In this document: piece after piece, positions 17,100-25,361 of the stretch
Layout: every line of letters starts with the position of its first letter
Position numbering within the stretch: position 1 is the stretch's first letter
Assembly (NCBI GenBank): GCA_003168255.1
Contig: PMSU01000036.1
Location: 1-64,000, forward strand
Direction of reading: 5' to 3'
Source of the DNA: Actinomycetota bacterium
GTDB lineage: Bacteria; Actinomycetota; Actinomycetes; Streptosporangiales; Streptosporangiaceae
Length of the DNA stretch: 64,000 nt
The notes under the pieces: model-generated
The model's database searches: none
Told to the model about the DNA's origin: nothing
What the model saw: the letters and a program-made list of their open reading frames with translations, nothing else
Program-made: the position numbers and the translations under genes

Positions 17100-18292
17100 T
17101 TCCAGGTGGCACCGTTCCATCGGATGATCAGGTTCTCTCCGGCTGCCCAGGCGTCGCGGGCGGAGGTGGCCGCGACGCCGTACAACCCGCTGCCCTGCCG
17201 GGGGCTGGGGCTGGGCACCTGGGCCCACCGGGTGCCGTCCCAGTGCAGGATCAAGGTCGTGCCCATGCTGGTGTTCCCGACCGCCCAGGCGTTGCTGGCC
17301 GACGTTGCGGCCACGGCGTCCAGGGCGCTCCATGTCGCCGGGGTGGGGCTGCCAGTGCGGGCCCAGGTGGCGCCGTTCCAGCGCAAGATCACGGTCTTGC
17401 CGTTGCTGGTGTTCCCGGCCGCCCAGGCGTCGCTGGCCGAGGTGGCGGCTGTCCCGTACAGGATGCTGCCACCGGGCACGGCCGGGGTGGGCACCTGGTC
17501 CCACCGGGTGCCGTCCCAGTGCAAGATCAGCGGATGGCTAGCACTGGCACCGTAACCGACCGCCCAGGCGTCCGTGGCCGAGACCGCGGCCACGCTGTAC
17601 AGGACGCCCAGCCCGTGGACAGGGCTGGCCACCTGGGTCCACCGGGTGCCGTCCCAGTGCAAGATCAGCGGCACAGGGTAGCGCGGCCTGTCGAGCACGC
17701 CCACCGCCCAGGCATCCCGTGCAGAGATGGCGCTGACATCATGCAGGCCGCCCGAAGGCGTACGGACCGGGCTAGGCAGCTGGTCCCACGTGCTGCCGTC
17801 CCAGTGCAGGATCAGCGGCTGGCCGCCGCGGCTGGTGCTGGTCATGCCGACCGCCCAGGCGTTGCTGGCGGAGGTCGCCGCCACGCCGGACAGGCCGCTG
17901 CGCATTTCTGGCGCAGGGCTGGGCACCTGGGTCCACCGGGTGCCAGTCCAGCGCAACGTCAGGGTCTTGCTGCTGATGCCCGGCCCCTGGGAGCCGACCA
18001 CCCAAGCGCTGCGCGGGGAGCTGGCGGCAACGCCGTCGAGCACAGCGCTGGCGGGAATGCCGCTGCCCCCGATAGTGCTGCCGGCCATCGCGCCCGGGGC
18101 CGGGACGCCGACACTGGCCACGCTCGGCTCCGACCTCGACGAACCACACCCCGCCACCCCGGCAAGCGACAGCAGCCCCGCCGCAGTCACGGCGAGCGAG
18201 GAGGAAGGAATCCCGGACATCCACCGGCGTCCCGGCAAGGTCCCGGGCTGCCGCACGCCACCAGAGGCGCACACCCGACCGCACGTGTCCAT
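17096..18292 (-). CDS. Lipoprotein with WD/kelch-like beta-propeller repeats
   Basis: About 398 aa from ATG 18292 (AAGGGGGG just upstream); ATG 18220 is an alternative that loses the basic residues before the signal peptide. Lipobox LAGVAGC. Then seven or so about 45-residue repeats of the form VAATSASNAWAVG...LILHWDGTRWTQVPSP, a Trp-rich beta-propeller of actinomycete extracellular proteins. Likely exported and lipid-anchored, with a binding rather than enzymatic role. A related propeller is at 33552-34802. Coupled to the truncated lipoprotein downstream. Confidence 0.85.
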   Translation of the reverse strand: MDTCGRVCASGGVRQPGTLPGRRWMSGIPSSSLAVTAAGLLSLAGVAGCGSSRSEPSVASVGVPAPGAMAGSTIGGSGIPASAVLDGVAASSPRSAWVVGSQGPGISSKTLTLRWTGTRWTQVPSPAPEMRSGLSGVAATSASNAWAVGMTSTSRGGQPLILHWDGSTWDQLPSPVRTPSGGLHDVSAISARDAWAVGVLDRPRYPVPLILHWDGTRWTQVASPVHGLGVLYSVAAVSATDAWAVGYGASASHPLILHWDGTRWDQVPTPAVPGGSILYGTAATSASDAWAAGNTSNGKTVILRWNGATWARTGSPTPATWSALDAVAATSASNAWAVGNTSMGTTLILHWDGTRWAQVPSPSPRQGSGLYGVAATSARDAWAAGENLIIRWNGATWK

Positions 18293-18565
18293 AAGCCCCC
18301 CTTGGCCGCGGGCCGCGTGGACGGCGCATCCCCAAGCCTTGGACGCCGGGCCGTCCTCTTCCGGTTGCGGCCCCAGCACCGCGAACAGCATGGATTAGCC
18401 GGATTTCCAGTCTCCTCCGTCCTGCTCGCAGGTGCCAGCTAAGGCTGTCTCGTATTCGGCCGTTTACGGACGGCCTCGGCACGCCGCAACGGAAGTTCAC
18501 GGTGCATGGCATTGGCGCACAATGAGGTCAGGCGACCGGCTTACTAGTCGTGGCGAGGTGGATTA

Positions 18566-19816
18566 GTGACCGCTCAACGTGCTCGGACAAACGTGCCCTC
18601 GCACGCACGTCATGCGCTCCCGCCTGAAACGGAAACGGTCACACTGGCCGCGCTCGGTGCCCTGGTGCGCGCTGAGCGGCTAGCACGGGGCCTCGGCACA
18701 CGCCGCATGGCACTCCGCGCCTCAGTGGCCCGCAGCACCGTGCAACGGCTTGAGGGTGGCCAACTACGGCCACGCCACAGCCTGCTATCGGCGGTCGCGC
18801 TCGGCCTGGACGCCGACGAGCAGCGCGCCTTGCTGGTGCGGTTCATCGCCGCTGCGGGTGGTGAGGATGCGCTCGCGGAGGATGGCCGCTGGCCGCACTA
18901 CCGCCGGCGCAGGCACGAACTCGGGACCCTGGCGGGCACGACGCCGCTGCCGGCTGCCTTGGATCGGGGCCTCAGGCTGCACAGGCAGGCCGAGGCCCTA
19001 ACGCGCCGGTCGCTAGCGATCCTGGACGAGCCGGGCGCGCTTGACGACAGCCGGCGTCTGGACGAGGCGCACCGTCTGCATGTCGAGGCCGACCGCTTGC
19101 GTGAACAGGCGGGACCTCCCGTTGTGCTGCATGCAGGAAGTCGCCGGTTAGCGCGGGTTTCACCTTCGGGTACCTATGACTGGCCGGGCGTCCCGTCTGG
19201 GCTTACTCAAGCCACGACCGCCACGTACCGGCAAAGCTATGTCCGGCCGCCCGGCAAGCCGCGAAGGGTGCTCCGCTGCTCATCGGTCAGAGTGGTTATC
19301 AGGAGTTCCGCGTCGGTTAGGTCTGCGGCGCGCAGATCCGCGTCGGCTAGGTTCGCGGCGACCAGGCGCGCGCCGGTCAAGTTCGCGATGTCCAGGTGTG
19401 CGCCGGTCAAGTTCGCGGCGATCAGGTCCGCGTCGGCCAAGTCCGCGCCGTCCAGGTTCGCTCCGCGCAGGTTCGCTCCGCCCAGGTTCGCGCCGCGTAG
19501 ATCCGCGCCGCGCAGATTCGCGTTGCGCAGATTCGCGTTGCGCAGGTCCACGCCGGAGAGGTCCGCGCCGGTCAGGTTTGCGCGGGCCAGGTTGACCGGT
19601 CCGCGTTCGGCGCGTCCGTCTGGCCTACGGCCGAGCACGGTAGCGGCGGCCTGCACGTCAGTTGCCGGGGGAGGATGCTGCTCTGGCTGGGCGCCGCCGT
19701 CCGGATCCGGCCTGGAGAGCGCAGCCGACCTGTGCTCACGGATGAAGGCGGCCAGCACTTCCACGATGGTCGGATGGTCGCGGGCAGAGTCGATCATGAT
19801 TCGCTCCAGCGCGTAG
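18566..19816 (+). CDS. XRE-family HTH protein whose frame runs into antisense of pentapeptide gene
   Basis: GTG 18566 with GAGGTG 5 nt upstream. Residues about 30-90 form a helix-turn-helix (LGALVRAERLARGLGTRRMALRAS, then TVQRLEGGQL). A helical region follows to about residue 200 (DEAHRLHVEADRL). From about 19230 the frame is simply the complement of the pentapeptide-repeat gene, giving Arg/Ser/Phe-rich repeats that are not a plausible domain. So either the original 3' end was lost or the protein really has this odd tail. Function beyond DNA binding unknown. Confidence 0.55.
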   Translation: MTAQRARTNVPSHARHALPPETETVTLAALGALVRAERLARGLGTRRMALRASVARSTVQRLEGGQLRPRHSLLSAVALGLDADEQRALLVRFIAAAGGEDALAEDGRWPHYRRRRHELGTLAGTTPLPAALDRGLRLHRQAEALTRRSLAILDEPGALDDSRRLDEAHRLHVEADRLREQAGPPVVLHAGSRRLARVSPSGTYDWPGVPSGLTQATTATYRQSYVRPPGKPRRVLRCSSVRVVIRSSASVRSAARRSASARFAATRRAPVKFAMSRCAPVKFAAIRSASAKSAPSRFAPRRFAPPRFAPRRSAPRRFALRRFALRRSTPERSAPVRFARARLTGPRSARPSGLRPSTVAAACTSVAGGGCCSGWAPPSGSGLESAADLCSRMKAASTSTMVGWSRAESIMIRSSA

Positions 19817-20091
19817 ATTGCGCCGAGGCGCACGTCCAGCCGGTCCGAGCCGAGTTGCTCGATGGCCTTGGTGTACCGGTCGGTGACGTGCCCTTCGCGG
19901 GCGAGCTGGAAGTTCAGCGCTGTGTACAGCAGCGCTCCGGCCGCAAGGACACCGGCACCGATCTGGATCAGGTAGCCACGCATTGTGTCGATCTCACTGG
20001 CGCGCTTGCTGGCGGTCAGGCCGTGCAAAGTGCTGCCGTCCAGCCATGCCGCACCACGGCCGAGCACCAGGGCGAATACGGCAAACAACAC
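19237..20091 (-). CDS. Membrane-anchored pentapeptide-repeat protein
   Basis: About 284 aa. Two membrane segments near the N-terminus (VLFAVFALVLG and IGAGVLAAGALLYTALNF), then TDRYTKAIEQLGSDRLDVRLGAIYALERI, a conserved block of actinomycete pentapeptide proteins, a Pro-rich linker, and about 20 pentapeptides of A(D/N)LXX type forming a right-handed quadrilateral helix (about residues 165-265). Start assigned to GTG 20091, but the frame stays open upstream without ATG, and the insertion at 20174 lies only 83 nt away, so the native start or promoter may have been displaced. Confidence 0.85.
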   Translation of the reverse strand: MLFAVFALVLGRGAAWLDGSTLHGLTASKRASEIDTMRGYLIQIGAGVLAAGALLYTALNFQLAREGHVTDRYTKAIEQLGSDRLDVRLGAIYALERIMIDSARDHPTIVEVLAAFIREHRSAALSRPDPDGGAQPEQHPPPATDVQAAATVLGRRPDGRAERGPVNLARANLTGADLSGVDLRNANLRNANLRGADLRGANLGGANLRGANLDGADLADADLIAANLTGAHLDIANLTGARLVAANLADADLRAADLTDAELLITTLTDEQRSTLRGLPGGRT

Positions 20092-20173
20092 GACCGCGAC
20101 CGTAACGTTCGAGCGGTCGGCGCTGATGGAGCGGAGATTAGCAGGGCGGCCGGGTGCGGTCAGAACGGACGAA

Positions 20174-20238
20174 TGTCCCGTCCCCGGTAAATCGGCCCTG
20201 TCTCACTGATCCCGGCCCATTACGGCCTGGGTCTCACT
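20174..20238 (+). repeat. Left terminal inverted repeat of the GNAT cassette
   Basis: 65 bp beginning TGTCCCGTCCCCGG and ending GGGTCTCACT. Flanked on its outer side by ACGAA. Confidence 0.88.
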
Positions 20239-20270
20239 ATGTCCGGCCCGGACTGTCCGGGCTCAGCGGT

Positions 20271-21023
20271 CTAGTCAGTCACAGCGGACCGGTCCCAGTC
20301 TTCTCGCAGCAGCACGCACACAGCGAACGGCGCGTCGTCCTGCTCTCCTTCCATCCCTTCAACGAAGCCGCGGCTGCGGATCTCACCCGCGTACCGCATG
20401 CCGATGCGCTCCATGACGGCGCGCGAGCGCACATTGTGCCGGACGGTGCACGAGACCACGGCTTGCGCTCTGAGGACGCCGAATGCGAACGCCAGCCCGG
20501 CGCGGCCGATCTCAGACGCGTAGCCTCGCCCCCAGAACCCGCGCCGCAGCGCCCATCCGATCTCCAGCCAGTTCGCGTGTGCCACGAACGGGCGGCCGAT
20601 CTCATGCGCGACGCGCACCCACGGCTCTGCCGGAAGGAAGGCGTAGAGCTGGCCCCAGTCATCGTCGACCGGCGTACGCGACAATCCTCCGCGGCCGACT
20701 ACCTCGCCGCTCACGCGGTCGTACGCGATCCACTTGTGAACGCCGTGCAAGTGCCACGACTCGCCCATGAACTCCGCCCGCTGGTGCGCCTGTTCAAGGC
20801 TCGGCTTCTCGTTACCGTACCAAGGCCACACGCCGTCGTCGTTATGCACAAGCCACAGGTCCCGGGCGTTGCCAGGGCCGGCCGGCACGAGCCGCAGCCG
20901 CCTGGTGAACCTGGAGCCATCGGCGGCCAGCGGCCGGTCTTCCACGCGGCACAGCGTGCCACGATGGCGACGATGCTGCATCTGAAATCGCAGCAGGCCG
21001 GTGAGAAGCCGTGCCCACAGCAT
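20271..21023 (-). CDS. GNAT family N-acetyltransferase (RimJ-like), cassette cargo
   Basis: Up to 250 aa; the first 14-30 residues are uncertain because ATG at residue 15 is an alternative. Acetyl-CoA binding core WALRRGFWGRGYASEIGRAGL and the later VRHNVRSRAVMERIGMRY are typical of the RimJ/RimL group of protein or small-molecule acetyltransferases. It is the sole gene of the inverted-repeat element and fills it almost completely (stop 33 nt from the left repeat, start about 76 nt from the right repeat). Could confer resistance by acetylation, but the substrate cannot be read from the sequence. Confidence 0.88.
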   Translation of the reverse strand: MLWARLLTGLLRFQMQHRRHRGTLCRVEDRPLAADGSRFTRRLRLVPAGPGNARDLWLVHNDDGVWPWYGNEKPSLEQAHQRAEFMGESWHLHGVHKWIAYDRVSGEVVGRGGLSRTPVDDDWGQLYAFLPAEPWVRVAHEIGRPFVAHANWLEIGWALRRGFWGRGYASEIGRAGLAFAFGVLRAQAVVSCTVRHNVRSRAVMERIGMRYAGEIRSRGFVEGMEGEQDDAPFAVCVLLREDWDRSAVTD

Positions 21024-21098
21024 GCGCCGCAGCGGCGAAAGCTCGTTCTCTGATGCACTACCTGGGTCCCGGCAGCGACCGCAACCGTGCAGGAGATG

Positions 21099-21163
21099 AG
21101 TGAGACCCAGGCCGTAATGGGCCGGGATCAGTGAGACAGGGCCGATTTATCGGAGACGGGACA
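21099..21163 (-). repeat. Right terminal inverted repeat of the GNAT cassette
   Basis: Reverse complement of the left repeat with two differences; followed by ACGAA. Confidence 0.88.
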
Positions 21164-21280
21164 ACGAACATCGAACTCCCCGGAGCCGGGTGGGGTCGCG
21201 CATCATGAACGAATGCGGTCCGAACTTGTGGGCAAGACCATGGACCTTTCCTGACTGGCGGGTGCGGAAGGATTGAAGGC

Positions 21281-21436
21281 GTGCGCTGCGTGGTGCCTAT
21301 GGACGGTGAGGATCATGCTTTCAGCCTCGGCAGCGAGCCGGCTCACATCGCGCTCATTGAGCAGGACGGCGGCCCGGAGATCGTATTCGACGCCGAGCCC
21401 GGCGAGCAAGCCCGGGTGTACCGCGTGTATTCGTAG
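21281..21436 (+). CDS. Small hypothetical protein (51 aa)
   Basis: GTG 21281 preceded by GGAAGG 9 nt upstream; stop TAG 21434-21436. An acidic protein with SLGSEPAHIALIEQDGGPEIVFDAEPGEQ. Not recognised. Codon third-position GC and an RBS argue that it is real; too short for certainty. Confidence 0.45.
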   Translation: MRCVVPMDGEDHAFSLGSEPAHIALIEQDGGPEIVFDAEPGEQARVYRVYS

Positions 21437-21565
21437 GGCTAGATGCTAGAGCGGGGGTGGCGCACTGGTGGTCGAGCTAGGCGGCCGGGGCGGGAAGTTG
21501 TACCTCTACGAGGTGCCGCCGACCGCGAGTAGACAGTCAGGCGAGTTACCGCGCCTCCAGCAGGC

Positions 21566-21790
21566 TTACTCGGTGCTGGCTTCCTCGCGGCCGAGCACAC
21601 GGACGATCATGTGCCGCAGGTCTAGGGGGTCCTCGCCGGTCGCCTCGGCCGCGTGCCGTCGTGGGCGGCCAGGACGGCGGGCGTAGTACAGTCCGGACAC
21701 TCCCCGCCAGCATTCCCAGCCGGGATATTCGCGCTGGACGTCGGCAAGAGTGGGTTCGCCATCGTGGCCGACCCACTCGTTCACGAGCAA
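21566..21790 (-). CDS. Small conserved hypothetical protein (74 aa)
   Basis: Starts MLVNEWVGHDGEPTLADVQREYPGWECWRGVSGLYYARR. The WECWRGVSGLYYA segment looks like a conserved small actinomycete protein that accompanies XRE regulators. No enzymatic motif. It follows the next gene by 32 nt on the same strand, and is divergent from the XRE-TPR gene at 22207. Confidence 0.65.
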   Translation of the reverse strand: MLVNEWVGHDGEPTLADVQREYPGWECWRGVSGLYYARRPGRPRRHAAEATGEDPLDLRHMIVRVLGREEASTE

Positions 21791-21822
21791 GCCTCCGCGC
21801 TCTCTGCGAGGGCTGCGAGTTG

Positions 21823-22083
21823 CTACGCCACGCCGAGCGCATCAGCCACTGACCATGTGGTGTCGTTGCCCGCGTGCCGCCACCGCAGCGTGCGGCCATC
21901 GCACCACGCGGTAACGCCGGCCGCGACCGACAAGACGGCGACCTCGGGGCAGGCGCGCAGGTACAGGTGGCTGAGTCCGAGGTCGCGCAGTCCGGATTCC
22001 ACGGCTGCGAGCACGTTTCCGGGACTCCGCCGGTAGGCGCCCAAGACGGGCTCAGTGCTACAGGTCTCAACGTTGGCAGGCAT
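21823..22083 (-). CDS. Small conserved hypothetical protein (86 aa)
   Basis: Alternating strands and helices (VLAAVESGLRDLGLSHLYLRACPEVAVLSVAAGVTAWCDGRTLRW); not recognised. First gene of a two-gene minus-strand unit with the 74-aa protein. Divergent arrangement with the regulator at 22207 suggests control by it. Confidence 0.6.
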   Translation of the reverse strand: MPANVETCSTEPVLGAYRRSPGNVLAAVESGLRDLGLSHLYLRACPEVAVLSVAAGVTAWCDGRTLRWRHAGNDTTWSVADALGVA

Positions 22084-22206
22084 CTGCTATCCACTTCGAG
22101 TGTCAGCGTGAACACGATCAGCCAAGCGGTAGGCAGGCGTAGCCTGAAGCTGCTGACCGCTGCCCCTGGCACTGGTCAGCGGTACGCACCGGACGAGACA
22201 GGCGCG

Positions 22207-23350
22207 ATGGTGACGAGATTCGGCGACGAGCTACGCCGCTTTATGACCGAACGCGGCATGTCCACGCGCCAACTCGCCGACCTTGTGCCCTGCGATCACG
22301 GTTACGTGTCCAAGCTGGCTCGGGGCGTTAAACAGGTCTCGCTTGAGATGGCGGCGCGCATGGATGACGTGCTCGACGCCGGAGGCGCGCTTATCGAGGC
22401 CAGCAGGAACCGGGAGACGCCGGATCTGGCCGCGAGACGACTGCAATCTCTTACGACGGCGCAGGCCGAGGAACTGCTGAGCCACATGCAAGAGCAGTGG
22501 CACGCCCTGGTGAAGACCGACAACCTGCTCGGACCTCGTTACGCCCTGACGGCGGTACCACCTAGAGGTCATCGGCATCATCTTGAGGTCTGTCCGGCAG
22601 CAGGCCCGCTCCCGCGCGCTGAGCCTCGCAGCGCGCTACGCCGAATCAGCCGCTTGGCTGCATGAAGACTCCGGCGACCTGGACGGCAGCCGACATTGGG
22701 CGCGGCGCTGTATGGAATGGGCGATCGAGGCCGACGACACGCTGATGGTGGCGTGGTCGCTGTACCGGCGAAGCTGTCAGGTCACCGCTGATGGTGACCC
22801 CGCACAAGTCATCGGGCTTGCGAATGCGGCACGCCGCGACTCCGCTATTCTGCCCGCGCCGATGCTCGCGGCGATCTTCCAGCAGGAAGCCCAAGGGCAC
22901 GCCCTCGATGGAGCCACGGCAGCCTGTGAAGACGCGCTCGGCTTCGCCCGGGGAAACGCGGCCAGTGGCGACTCTGGCGACGCCAGCGGGGGTCACGGCT
23001 CGTTCTGCACTGATGCCTACCTCGACATGCAAGGCGGCCGGTGCTGGCTCCTACTCGGCCAGCCCGCGAAAGCCCTGCCGCTGTTGTCGGCCGCCGTGGA
23101 CACCCTGCCCGCCGTCTACCGGCGAGACCGAGGAGTAGCCCTGAGCGGGCTGGCTGCTGCGTTCGCCGCTAACGGCGAAGCTGAACAAGGAGCCAGGGCA
23201 GCGCTCGACGCCCTGGACGTTGCCCGCAGCACGGGATCGGCCAGAATCCTTGCCATGACCCGTTCGGCTGCTGCCACGCTCCCACGCCGCAGCCAAGCGC
23301 CCGCCGTGGCCGAACTGCGCGAAGCGCTGGCCGCTACCCCCGCCGTGTGA
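22207..23350 (+). pseudogene. XRE regulator with TPR-like C-terminal domain, one frameshift
   Basis: ATG 22207. Residues 1-60 form the helix-turn-helix (STRQLADLVPCDHGYVSKLARG). Near 22557 the frame changes: GTACCACCTAGAGG can only be read on as HLEVIGIILRSV in the +1 frame, after which helical repeats (SRALSLAARYAESAAWLHED ... AVDTLPAVYRRDRG) continue to 23350. Together they equal a normal full-length regulator of about 380 aa. One extra base is the simplest explanation: recent inactivation, programmed shift, or an assembly error. Confidence 0.75.
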
Positions 23351-24240
23351 TGGCCAGCCCTGCCGAGGGCGCCGCGATGCGGCGCGCGATAGCTCTCGCC
23401 GCCCTGGGGCTGGGCACGACGAGCCCTAACCCGCCGGTCGGCTGCGTGATCCTGCGGCCCGACGGCCGGATAGCTGGGGAAGGCTGGCATGTCCGTAAAG
23501 GTGAGGCCCACGCTGAAACACAAGCCCTCGCCAGAGCAGGCGAGCAGGCAGCCGGGGCTACCGCGGTCGTCACCCTGGAGCCCTGCAACCACTACGGCCG
23601 GACGCAACCCTGCCGCGAAGCACTCATCTCCGCTGGCATCCGGCGCGTGGTCATCGCGCTGATCGACCCGACCTCTCGCGGCGAAGGTGGCGCGGCCATG
23701 CTTGCGTCAGCCGGGCTGGACGTGGAGGTCGGCGCTTTGGCCGACGAAGCGGGGATCCTGCTCGGCCCATGGCTGACCGCGCAAGAAACGCGGCGACCGG
23801 TCATCACCTGGTCGTACGTGATCGGTGGTCACGGGATCACGCCGTTGCCGGCCGAGTCTGCCGACGCTTATCGACTGCGGATTAACGCTGATGCCATCCT
23901 GCTCAGCGACGGCAGCGCCAGCGAAGCGGTACCAGGCTCCCACGGTGGGGGAATCCTCACGGTGAAGGACATCACGCCCGGCACGGACGCGCGCGACGCC
24001 GCGACTGCGCTCTACGAGGGCGGCGTCAGGAATCTGCTGCTGCACGGTGGTCTGGACGTGGCCGGGCCATTTCTCGAGCGCCAACTGATAGACCGCGTGG
24101 TTGCCTACATCCCAGACAGTTACGAATCTCAGAGCCCAGCCGCTTCCCTACCCTGGCCGCAACTCCCCCCGGGGTTCACCATCCTCGGACTCAGCAAGGT
24201 CGACGGCTTCGCGCGGATCGAAGCTGAACGATCGCGATGA
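23350..24240 (+). CDS. RibD-like deaminase/reductase-domain protein
   Basis: 296-297 aa. Cytidine-deaminase-like zinc site HAETQAL and EPCNHYGRTQPC, as in the deaminase half of riboflavin enzyme RibD. The C-terminal half keeps the RibD reductase pattern (RPVITWSYVIGG, DAILLSDG near the middle, GGVRNLLLHGG, VAYIP), but it is shorter than the usual about 360 aa and some reductase residues look changed. No other rib gene is near. The start (GTG 23347 or ATG 23350) overlaps the stop of the regulator gene, so the two are coupled; a specialised modification role is more likely than riboflavin supply. Confidence 0.8.
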   Translation: MASPAEGAAMRRAIALAALGLGTTSPNPPVGCVILRPDGRIAGEGWHVRKGEAHAETQALARAGEQAAGATAVVTLEPCNHYGRTQPCREALISAGIRRVVIALIDPTSRGEGGAAMLASAGLDVEVGALADEAGILLGPWLTAQETRRPVITWSYVIGGHGITPLPAESADAYRLRINADAILLSDGSASEAVPGSHGGGILTVKDITPGTDARDAATALYEGGVRNLLLHGGLDVAGPFLERQLIDRVVAYIPDSYESQSPAASLPWPQLPPGFTILGLSKVDGFARIEAERSR

Positions 24241-24385
24241 GTCAAACGCGGCACTTCCGGTGGCACCCGTGCCCCTGAATCTGGATGCTCTTAGGTGAAC
24301 CCGCGAACCAAGGTTCCACGGTTCATCGCCTGGTCAGGAAGCATTCGGATGGTTCCGGGCGCACCCCCCTGGTGTCCGGTTTGCG

Positions 24386-24410
24386 GGAGTTCAAGTCCCC
24401 CCTCGGACAC
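24386..24410 (+). other. attR-like site, exact tRNA-Leu 3' copy
   Basis: Carries GTTCAAGTCCCCCCTCGGAC and the following ACA, identical over 23 nt (24389-24411) to the end of tRNA-Leu. The tRNA is 20.7 kb to the left in the same orientation, as expected for the far boundary of an integrated element. Confidence 0.8.
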
Positions 24411-24530
24411 AAAAACGGGTGAAATCTCCCCCAAACAGGCACCACTTGAACACCCACGCGGAACGGCGCGGAGTTACCCCAGCTGCCCGCCCGAGCAGTG
24501 ACGTTGCACCCCCCCAGCAGGGGGATCGCC

Positions 24531-25010
24531 GTGGCTGAACAGCTCATCGCACCCGTCATCCCCGCCCCCGCCAGCCGTGTGCAGGCATGGCCCGGCGAGC
24601 CAGGGCGTCGCCAGGCGGCCCGGACACTCCCCCTGCCCAGCCTTCCGGCCGTTCCCGGGTCACCACCTGACCTGGTGTACGGGATGGGCCGGATCGACCG
24701 CTCCGGCCGGGTCGGCGACCGGGCCATCACCCAGGCCCTGAACTGGCAGGCCGGTGACCGGCTCACCTTCACCGCGTGCCCCGGCGCGGCGATCGCACGC
24801 CGCGACCCGCACGGCATGATCTCCCTCTCCGCCCGGCAGTATGTCGCGATCCCGGCCGCGCTGTGCCACCGCTGCGGCCTGCATCCCGGCGACCGGGTAC
24901 TGCTGGCCGCAGCACCCGCCCAGGACATGCTGACGGCCTACTCACTCGCCCTGGTGGACGAAGCCATCCGGGCGCGCAACCCGTTCATAGACGGGGGTGA
25001 CCAGTCATGA
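24531..25010 (+). CDS. AbrB/MazE/SpoVT-like DNA-binding protein
   Basis: 159 aa from GTG 24531 with AGGGGG 6 nt upstream. The Pro-rich N-terminus is followed by GMGRIDRSGRVGDRAITQALNWQAGDRL and VAIPAALCHRCGLHPGDRVLL, two swapped-hairpin-like halves of an AbrB-type fold with the GDR(V/L)L turn. Short C-terminal helix to IRARNPFIDGG. In integrative elements such proteins often control transfer or excision; here it sits 120 bp from the att copy. Confidence 0.75.
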   Translation: MAEQLIAPVIPAPASRVQAWPGEPGRRQAARTLPLPSLPAVPGSPPDLVYGMGRIDRSGRVGDRAITQALNWQAGDRLTFTACPGAAIARRDPHGMISLSARQYVAIPAALCHRCGLHPGDRVLLAAAPAQDMLTAYSLALVDEAIRARNPFIDGGDQS

Positions 25011-25064
25011 GTAGCGCCGCAAACGGGAGCCTGCCTGGTCCGGCACGCCCGGCCGACGTCGAGG

Positions 25065-25361
25065 CAGCGCTGCGCGGCCGCCGCGGCGGCGCACGTCGCC
25101 TTCCGGGTGGTCCAGGAAAGCCTCACCAATGCGCTGCGCCACGCCCCTGGTGCGGCCGTCCGGGTGCTGGTCAGCGGCTCCGTGAGCGGCCTGACCATCC
25201 GCGTGGAGAACGACCGCTCGGTGCAGGAGCGGCCGAACCTGTCCGGCACCGGCCGCGGGCTGGCCGGCCTGCGCGAACGCATAGACGAGCTGGGCGGTCA
25301 GCTGCGTGCCGGGCCGGGCCGGCACGACGGCTGGCTGGTCGAGGCGGTACTGCCGGGCTGA
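25065..25361 (+). pseudogene. Sensor histidine kinase ATPase-domain fragment
   Basis: Only the C-terminal HATPase part of a NarL-type kinase remains: N box FRVVQESLTNALRHAPG, the VENDRS region, and G box SGTGRGLAGLRERI with a normal C-terminus ending at 25361. The sensor and the phosphorylated-histidine domains are absent; upstream is the end of the AbrB gene. No response regulator follows. Confidence 0.75.

Larger units (their letters stand above)
20174..21163. mobile_element. 990-bp transposase-less transposon carrying a GNAT gene
   Basis: Bounded by 65-bp inverted repeats (20174-20238 and 21099-21163) that differ at two positions. Outer ends read TGT...ACA. The five bases ACGAA directly precede the left end and directly follow the right end, a target-site duplication. 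The only gene inside is an acetyltransferase; there is no transposase frame. This matches a mobile insertion cassette or MITE moved in trans by a transposase elsewhere. TGT/ACA ends and 5-bp duplication suit an IS3- or IS481-like transposase, which is inference. Confidence 0.85.
24386..25010 (+). repeat. Direct repeat, att plus AbrB module (copy 2)
   Basis: Second and intact copy of the segment at 16223-16845, ending with the stop of the AbrB-like gene. Confidence 0.85.

Noticed and set aside
19380..19600. Tandem DNA repeat array
   Set aside because: Explained by the pentapeptide repeats encoded on the minus strand.
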